Shown: piece after piece, positions 29,879-36,693 of the stretch
How positions within the stretch are numbered: the first letter of the stretch is position 1
Layout: each line of letters starts with the position of its first letter
Source of the DNA: Tubiluchus corallicola
Lineage: Eukaryota; Priapulida; Priapulimorpha; Priapulimorphida; Tubiluchidae
Assembly (NCBI GenBank): GCA_030141605.1
Contig: JAQGDQ010000350.1
Coordinates: 1-36,693, forward strand
Length of the DNA: 36,693 nt
Direction of reading: 5' to 3'
Position numbers and translations under genes: made by a program
The notes under the pieces: generated by a model
Databases searched by the model: none
Seen by the model: only the letters and a program-made list of their open reading frames with translations
Told to the model about the DNA's origin: nothing

Positions 29879-30639
29879 GTAAAATGCTTTTTACGATTTT
29901 CTTTTTAGGGTTTAAACCTGCTTGCCATTTTATTTTATAAAGGTTTTCTAGTCCACAGCAAAGTTTTGAGAGTGTTGTAAAATATTTAAGTAATTAAATT
30001 ATGACTGTGATTGCCATAATTTTATAAATCATTACAGTTTATCTTAATCGTTAAACCATTGCGAGTAACTAATTGGGAAAAGAAAGAAGATTCCAAAAAA
30101 TTAAGGGCTATATGGGATTTGAACCTGAGACAAGGGATTAGTTACTCCCATGCTGTACCAGTTGAGCTACCAATCAACATGACAGAGCAGGACCTAGACA
30201 TTGTAGTAACAATGAAGTGGTCAGGTATCAAGTTGACCGCTATCGTGGACCTAAACTTGTCATTGCAAATCATCTTGATTGGCAGAAACTTTTCTGCCCG
30301 TCCGCTATGAAATACAGTCCTCGCGTGACAACACTAATTCATTCCAGCAAAATGAGATTTTAAGTAAAATGTCATTAAAGGAGACCAAAACTTCTTATAA
30401 AAAGTAATGTAAAAGAACCAACATACGTACCAGTGGCAAAAATTAATGCTGCTTAAATTCATATAAATTAAATATATTAAATTAAATTTAATTTTACGAG
30501 TTTCTTTATGGTTTCTACTTGTGAAAGTCATGTTTAAAGTTGTAGATCACTCACTTTGTAGAACAAGAATAAAAAACTATACTACATATTTGCACAAAAC
30601 TGAAAAGTGTTTATTAGACTACATACACATCTGTAGAAT
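29879..30639 (+). other. Start of 5.3-kb intron; tRNA-like remnant
   Basis: AT-rich. The only signal is the tRNA-like block at 30104-30178, listed separately. An 83-codon plus-strand open frame over this block is not credible as a gene. Confidence 0.5.
30104..30178 (-). pseudogene. tRNA-like remnant (tRNA pseudogene or SINE head)
   Basis: On the minus strand, TAGCTCAACTGGTA resembles a tRNA D-arm/A box and GGTTCAAATCC a T-arm/B box, 32 bases apart. An anticodon-like hairpin GGGA...TCCC lies between. The T stem and acceptor stem do not pair properly, so it is not a working tRNA. A decayed tRNA or the head of a tRNA-derived SINE are both possible. Confidence 0.5.
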
Positions 30640-31975
30640 GACTGCTGCACTCAACACTGAGAATGAGAGTGTCCTGCACTGAACACTGAGAGTGAGACAG
30701 GTGTGTAGCACGACTGCTGCACTCAACACTGAGAATGAGAGTGTCCTGCACTGATCACTGAGAGTGAGACAGGTGTGTAGCACGACTGCTGCACTCAACA
30801 CTGAGAATGAGAGTGTCCTGCACTGAACACTGAGAGTGAGACAGGTGTGTAGCACGACTGCTGCACTCAACACTGAGAATGAGAGTGTCTTGCACTGAAC
30901 ACTGAGAGTGAGACAGGTGTGTAGCACGACTGCTGCACTCAACACTGAGAATGAGAGTGTCCTGCACTGAACACTGAGAGTGAGACAGGTGTGTAGCACG
31001 ACTGCTGCACTCAACACTGAGAATGAGAGTGTCCTGCACTGAACACTGAGAGTGAGACAGGTGTGTAGCACGACTGCTGCACTCAACACTGAGAATGAGA
31101 GTGTCCTGCACTGAACACTGAGAGTGAGACAGGTGTGTAGCACGACTGCTGCACTCAACACTGAGAATGAGAGTGTCCTGCACTGATCACTGAGAGTGAG
31201 ACAGGTGTGTAGCACGACTGCTGCACTCAACACTGAGAATGAGAGTGTCCTGCACTGATCACTGAGAGTGAGACAGGTGTGTAGCACGACTGCTGCGCTG
31301 AACACTGAGAATGAGAGTGTCCTGCACTGAACACTGAGAGTGAGACAGGTGTGTAGCACGACTGCTGCACTCAACACTGAGAATGAGAGTGTCCTGCACT
31401 GAACACTGAGAGTGAGACAGGTGTGTAGCACGACTGCTGCACTCAACACTGAGAATGAGAGTGTCTTGCACTGAACACTGAGAGTGAGACAGGTGTGTAG
31501 CACGACTGCTGCACTCAACACTGAGAATGAGAGTGTCCTGCACTGAACACTGAGAGTGAGACAGGTGTGTAGCACGACTGCTGCACTCAACACTGAGAAT
31601 GAGTGAGAATGAGAGTGTCCTGCAGACAGGTGTGTAGCACGACTGCTGCACTCAACACTGAGAATGAGAGTGTCTTACACTGATCACTGAGAGTGAGACA
31701 GGTGTGTAGCACGACTGCTGCACTCAACACTGAGAATGAGAGTGTCTTGCACTGATCACTGAGAGTGAGACAGGTGTGTAGCACGACTGCTGCACTCAAC
31801 ACTGAGAATGAGAGTGTCCTGCACTGAATACTGAGAGTGAGAGTGTCCTGCACTGAACACTGAGAGTGAGACAGGTGTGTAGCACGACTGCTGCACTCAA
31901 CACTGAGAATGAGAGTGTCCTGCACTGAATACTGAGAGTGAGAGTGTCTTGCACTGATCACTGAGAGTGAGACAG
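30640..31975 (+). repeat. 72-bp minisatellite
   Basis: About 18 copies of a 72-bp unit beginning GACTGCTGCACTCAACACTG and ending GACAGGTGTGTAGCAC. Within the unit, AACACTGAGA-type 10-mers recur about 30 bp apart. Shortened units occur near 31600 and from 31830. Since 72 is divisible by three, all minus-strand frames stay open, one for 324 codons; these are artefacts of the period. Confidence 0.95.
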
Positions 31976-32715
31976 TGACTAGAAAGTAAATCCAGTCATT
32001 ATATATAGGTATAGGTGACTATGCATACTTGGCTTCACAAAAACCATAACTGTAAAATAGGGAGAGATCCAGTGAATATGCATTCACTGTACCGTACAAT
32101 TATACTGGGGGTGAGTTTAGCTAGTAAAATGTAAAAGGATTAGTTCATAGATGGCAGCACCTAAAAATATACAATTACAACTTCCACACTACTAATTAAT
32201 TTCTGCTTGCTTGAAACCAGCTAGCTACCTGGCTAGTGGTTTCTCTTTCATTAGGTTTAAGCCTAGGAAGCCATTAAACAATAAACACTGCAGAGTCAAA
32301 GTCAAGCGCTGTATGAGACAAGCTTGGAAATTTTATCATACCAGAGCATTGTATCGTATACCATGATACCATACCTGTATCATTTACTACCTGGTCTGAT
32401 TGCTATTTTAACAGGCTGCAGGTAGAATTCCTTCTCACAAAGTTTGTTCACAGGTCTCCCTTGATAGAAATGGCAGCTAGTATAGTAGTCAGTCAGGAAG
32501 CAAAAACATGTATAATAGTGGCACTGTTTATGTTAGTAGTGCACTTTTAGAATAGAATAGCGCAGTACATGCCGTTTTAGTGCTTTAAATTGAGTAAAAA
32601 ATGATCAAATGAAAATTGGCTTTCAGCAAAGTGCAAAAAAATTGTTGTTAAAATAAAACGTCCCTAAATTGGAAGTTGTTAAGAGAGAATTAACTGTTGT
32701 TCAAAAATAACGTTG
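31976..32715 (+). other. Intron segment, no features
   Basis: AT-rich with a CCATGATACCATACC stretch near 32358-32380. Nothing recognisable. Confidence 0.5.
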
Positions 32716-34818
32716 TAACCAGTAGAATGACCGTCAATGTATAATTCCACTCTGTGTGCTCTGTATTTTACCAGTAGAATGACCGTCAATGTATAATTCC
32801 ACTCTGTGTGCTAACCAGTAGAATGACCGTCAATGTATAATTCCACTCTGTGTGCTCTGTATGTAACCAGTAGAATGACCGTCAATGTATAATTCCACTC
32901 TGTGTTGTAACCATTAGAATGACCGTCAATGTATAATTCCACTCTGTGTGCTCTGTATTTTACCAGTAGAATGACCGTCAATGTATAATTCCACTCTGTG
33001 TGCTCTGTATGTAACCAGTAGAATGACCGTCAATGTATAATTCCACTCTGTGTGCTCTGTATGTAACCAGTAGAATGACCGTCAATGTATAATTCCACTC
33101 TGTGTGCTCTGTATTTTACCAGTAGAATGACCGTCAATGTATAATTCCACTCTGTGTGCTCTGTATGTAACCAGTAGAATGACCGTCAATGTATAATTCC
33201 ACTCTGTGTGCTCTGTATGTAGCCAGCAGAATGACCGTCAATGTATAATTCCACTCTGTGTGCTAAGCAGTAGAATGACCGTCAATGTATAATTCCACTC
33301 TGTATGTAACCAGTAGAATGACCGTCAATGTATAATTCCACTCTGTGTGCTCTGTATTTTACCAGCAGAGTGACCGTCAATGTATAATTCCACTCTGTGT
33401 GCTCTGTATTTTACCAGCAGAATGACCGTCAATGTATAATTCCACTCTGTGTGCTCTGTATGTAACCAGTAGAATGACCGTCAATGTATAATTCCACTCT
33501 GTGTTCTAACCAGTAGAATGACCGTCAATGTATAATTCCACTCTGTGTTCTAACCAGTAGAATGACCGTCAATGTGTAATTCCACTCTGTATGTAACCAT
33601 GTAACCAGTAAAATGACCGTCAATGTATAATTCCACTCTGTGTGCTCTGTATGTAACCAGTAGAATGACCGTCAATGTATAATTCCACTCTGTGTGCTCT
33701 GTATGTAACCAGTAGAATGACCGTCAATGTATAATTCCACTCTGTGTGCTAACCAGTAGAATGACCGTCAATGTATAATTCCACTCTGTGTGCTCTGTAT
33801 GTAACCAGTAGAATGACCGTCAATGTATAATTCCACTCTGTGTGCTAACCAGTAGAATGACCGTCAATGTATAATTCCACTCTGTGTGCTCTGTGTGCTA
33901 ACCAGTAGAATGACCGTCAATGTATAATTCCACTCTGTGTGCTAACCAGTAGAATGACCGTCAATGTATAATTCCACTCTGTGTGCTAACCAGTAGAATG
34001 ACCGTCAATGTATAATTCCACTCTGTATGTAACCAGTAGAATGACAGTCAATGTATAATTCCACTCTGTGTGCTCTGTATGTAACCAGTAGAATGACCGT
34101 CAATGTATAATTCCACTCTGTGTGCTCTGTATGTAACCAGTAGAATGACCGTCAATGTATAATTCCACTCTGTGTGCTAACCAGTAGAATGACCGTCAAT
34201 GTATAATTCCACTCTGTATGTAACCAGTAAAATGACCGTCAATGTATAATTCCACTCTGTGTGCTCTGTATGTAACCAGTAGAATGACCGTCAATGTATA
34301 ATTCCACTCTGTGTGCTCTGTATGTAACCAGTAGAATGACCGTCAATGTATAATTCCACTCTGTGTGCTAACCAGTAGAATGACCGTCAATGTATAATTC
34401 CACTCTGTGTGCTCTGTATGTAACCAGTAGAATGACCGTCAATGTATAATTCCACTCTGTGTGCTCTGTATGTAACCAGTAGAATGACCGTCAATGTATA
34501 ATTCCACTCTGTGTTCTAACCAGTAGAATGACCGTCAATGTATAATTCCACTCTGTGTGCTCTGTATGTAACCAGTAGAATGACCGTCAATGTATAATTC
34601 CACTCTGTGTGCTCTGTATGTAACCAGTAGAATGACCGTCAATGTATAATTCCACTCCGTGTGCTGTGTATGTAACCAGTAGAATGACCGTCAATGTATA
34701 ATTCCACTCTGTGTGCTAACCAGTAGAATGACTGTCAATGTATAATTCCACTCCGTGTGCTGTGTATGTAACCAGTAGAATGACCGTCAATGTATAATTC
34801 CACTCTGTGTGCTCTGTT
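32716..34818 (+). repeat. 42/52-bp minisatellite
   Basis: Roughly 43 to 46 copies of a unit with the fixed core AGAATGACCGTCAATGTATA then ATTCCACTCTGTG. Units end either GTGCTCTGTATGTAACCAGT (52 bp) or GTGCTAACCAGT (42 bp), with rarer TTCTAACCAGT and TATGTAACC forms. Long and short types occur in mixed order, so replication slippage and unequal exchange have both acted. It lies in the intron between the last two REJ exons. Confidence 0.95.
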
Positions 34819-35167
34819 ATGTTTTTACATGTTCAACTTATAACTCGTAGTTTCACTTTAGTAGAAAGTAAGAAACGTATCATTAGAAGTAGATATTTGT
34901 TGTTATTTTTCATAGCCTTGTACTTAATTTGATTAATAAAGAAATATTAGCAAGTGGGATGCTGACACTAATTAAATAATATTTTATAAGTTTATGTACA
35001 ATTCCTAGTGAAATTTTAAGGTTTGTTCCTGTGTACATTATTATGTGCATTGCGTTGTAATTTATAAGAATCTCACCACTTCCTGTTGGATGGAGTGTTA
35101 GTTCTTTGCTTCCTGTTGTGACAGTTATTTGTTATAATTAAGCTGACAATTTTCTTTGTTTTTCCAG
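34819..35167 (+). other. Intron end, no features
   Basis: AT-rich sequence up to the acceptor TTTTTCCAG at 35159-35167. Confidence 0.6.
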
Positions 35168-35275
35168 GAACAAATTTTGTGACAAAATTCTCAGTGAGCT
35201 GTGACAGATTCATAGACGAAGATGTTCCTATTAATTACGCATTTTACTACACCACAAACGCTAAAAATTCAAAAC
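35168..35275 (+). CDS. REJ-domain exon (T-x-F-x-x-x-C-x-x-F motif)
   Basis: A 108-bp exon, phase 1-1, acceptor TTTTTCCAG and donor AAAAC|GTAATA. It reads GTNFVTKFSVSCDRFIDEDV then PINYAFYYTTNAKNSK. 'G-x-x-x-x-T-x-F-x-x-x-C-x-x-F-x-D-E-D-x-P-x-x-Y-x-F' is a hallmark segment of REJ modules and follows directly on 'N-x-P-P-x-G-G-x-C'. The next exon lies outside the window. Confidence 0.88.
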
Positions 35276-35726
35276 GTAATATTTGTTTTTGTTTACATTT
35301 TGCTTTGGTATTTACATGTTGTTTTGGGTGGGGGTGGGATGCGTAGATGGTCTATTTTCATCGATGGAAAATAGTTTAGCTGATCTGTTTTCATCGTTTT
35401 ACTAACTCTAATGTAGAGGACAGCTAAGCAACTAACTTGATATATTGACATATAACTTGATATATCACATATCGTTACGGGGGCGAAATGCCATTTATTT
35501 TCGGCCCACCCTCTACATTTTGGTGGTCTCGTCCGTACAAACCTGTTGCATAGTTACACCAAATACCAGGTCCTAAAACTGTCGCTACACAGTGACCTCG
35601 TCAGTTCAATGTTCTGATGGACAAGTGCGTTTCCCACTTCAGCACCTGCTCCGTAATGACACTAGAGCGCAGTGGATTGGTTATCTGGCAAGTTACCTAA
35701 ATTTATAAGTTGACTTTGTTTTTGGA
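35276..35726 (+). other. Intron start with possible LTR end and primer-binding site
   Basis: Around 35510-35540, CTCTACATTTTGGTGGTCTC then GTCCG resembles an LTR end (..CA), a short spacer and a tRNA-complementary TGG start, in plus orientation. I see no matching second LTR or coding part. Otherwise featureless. Confidence 0.3.
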
Positions 35727-36693
35727 ACAAGTGTATGTTTAGGAACGTGCATGTCACTACCATCCGGTACACAAGTGTATCTTTAGGAACGTGCATGTCA
35801 CTACCATCCGGTACACAAGTGTATCTTTAGGAACGTGCATGTCACTACCATCCGGTACAAGTGTATGTTTAGGAACGTGCCTGTCACTACCAACCGGTAC
35901 AAGTGTATGTTTAGGAACGTGCATGTCACTACCATCCGGTACACAAGTGTATGTTTAGGAACGTGCATGTCACTACCATCCGGTACACAAGTGTATCTTT
36001 AGGAACGTGCATGTCACTACCATCCGGTACACAAGTGTATGTTTAGGAACGTGCATGTCACTACCATCCGGTACACAAGTGTATGTCTAGGAACATGCAT
36101 GTCACTACCATCCGGTACACAAGTGTATGTTTAGGAACATGCATGTCACTACCATCCGGTACACAAGTGTATGTTTAGGAACGTGCATGTCACTACCATC
36201 CGGTACACAAGTGTATGTTTAGGAACGTGCATGTCACTACCATCCGGTACACAAGTGTATGTTTAGGAACGTGCATGTCACTACCATCCGGTACACAAGT
36301 GTATGTTTAGGAACGTGCATGTCACTACCATCCGGTACACAAGTGTATGTTTAGGAACGTGCATGTCACTACCATCCGGTACACAAGTGTATCTTTAGGA
36401 ACGTGCATGTCACTACCATCCGGTACACAAGTGTATCTTTAGGAACATGCATGTCACTACCATCCGGTACACAAGTGTATGTTTAGGAACATGCATGTCA
36501 CTACCATCCGGTACACAAGTGTATGTTTAGGAACGTGCTTGTCACTACCATCCGGTACACAAGTGTATGTTTAGGAACATGCATGTCACTACCATCCGGT
36601 ACACAAGTGTATGTTTAGGAACGTGCATGTCACTACCATCCGGTACACAAGTGTATCTTTAGGAACATGCATGTCACTACCATCCGGTACACA
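35727..36693 (+). repeat. 44-bp minisatellite, open at the right edge
   Basis: About 22 copies of a 44-bp unit, ACACAAGTGTATGTTTAGGA then ACGTGCATGTCACTACCATC then CGGT. Two early units lack an ACAC-type dinucleotide pair (42 bp). Variants GTATCTTTAGG/GTATGTTTAGG and ACGTGC/ACATGC are interspersed. The array continues beyond the window. Confidence 0.95.

Noticed and set aside
30059-30310. 83-codon plus-strand open frame
   Set aside because: It overlaps the tRNA-like remnant on the other strand and has no splice or domain support.
30619-31961. Minus-strand open frames up to 324 codons with 24-residue repeats
   Set aside because: The 72-bp period is divisible by three, so any stop-free unit gives a long frame. 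Several overlapping frames are open at once, which real genes do not show.

Overview
This is metazoan nuclear DNA. The window shows split coding exons with GT-AG (one GC-AG) introns and consistent phases, AT-rich introns, several families of decayed transposons, and long intronic minisatellites. The protein type (calcium-binding EGF repeats, then a PKD-like region, then an REJ module) fits an invertebrate animal, probably marine. The 5S-like copy resembles 5S rRNA of invertebrate animals. I cannot name the phylum or species from sequence alone.

The whole window appears to lie inside one large plus-strand gene for a polycystin-1-like / receptor-for-egg-jelly (REJ) protein. Neither the start nor the end of the gene is present. 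Positions 1-6230 are a tandem array of 22 near-identical 287-bp units. Each unit carries one 111-bp phase 1-1 exon that encodes one EGF domain, plus its intron. The array continues beyond the left edge. One diverged EGF exon follows (6612-6725). A large exon then carries a PKD-like fold and the start of the REJ module (8838-9529), followed by REJ exons at 10532-10806, 11211-11305, 26479-26626, 28433-28680, 29783-29878 and 35168-35275. Every exon end matches the phase of the next exon (1,1,0,2,1,2,1,1,1), and the joined reading follows the REJ family pattern. This is the strongest evidence for the gene model. The GPS/GAIN, PLAT and transmembrane parts expected in a polycystin-1 would lie to the right of the window.

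The introns hold two kinds of material. First, there are tandem arrays unrelated in sequence: 20 bp (7531-8726), 33 bp (14602-15299), TC-rich (15411-15735), 20/40 bp (25655-26451), 72 bp (30640-31975), 42/52 bp (32716-34818) and 44 bp (35727 to the edge). Second, the 15.2-kb intron 11306-26478, which splits the REJ module, is full of transposon remains: a pair of TA-flanked TIR elements in opposite orientation, a hAT-type element (second copy in the next intron, with its own target duplication), a piggyBac-type MITE, an antisense non-LTR endonuclease fragment, an antisense BEL/Pao gag-like fragment, an antisense reverse-transcriptase fragment with its 3' tail, an inverted repeat pair one copy of which carries a solo-LTR-like insertion, and a 5S rRNA-like copy.

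The most notable feature is the EGF exon array. Introns are as well conserved as exons, and there are traces of 3-unit and 8-unit duplications, one frameshifted exon and one GC donor. These suggest a coding array that is still expanding and being homogenised. EGF repeat number in the protein may therefore vary between alleles.
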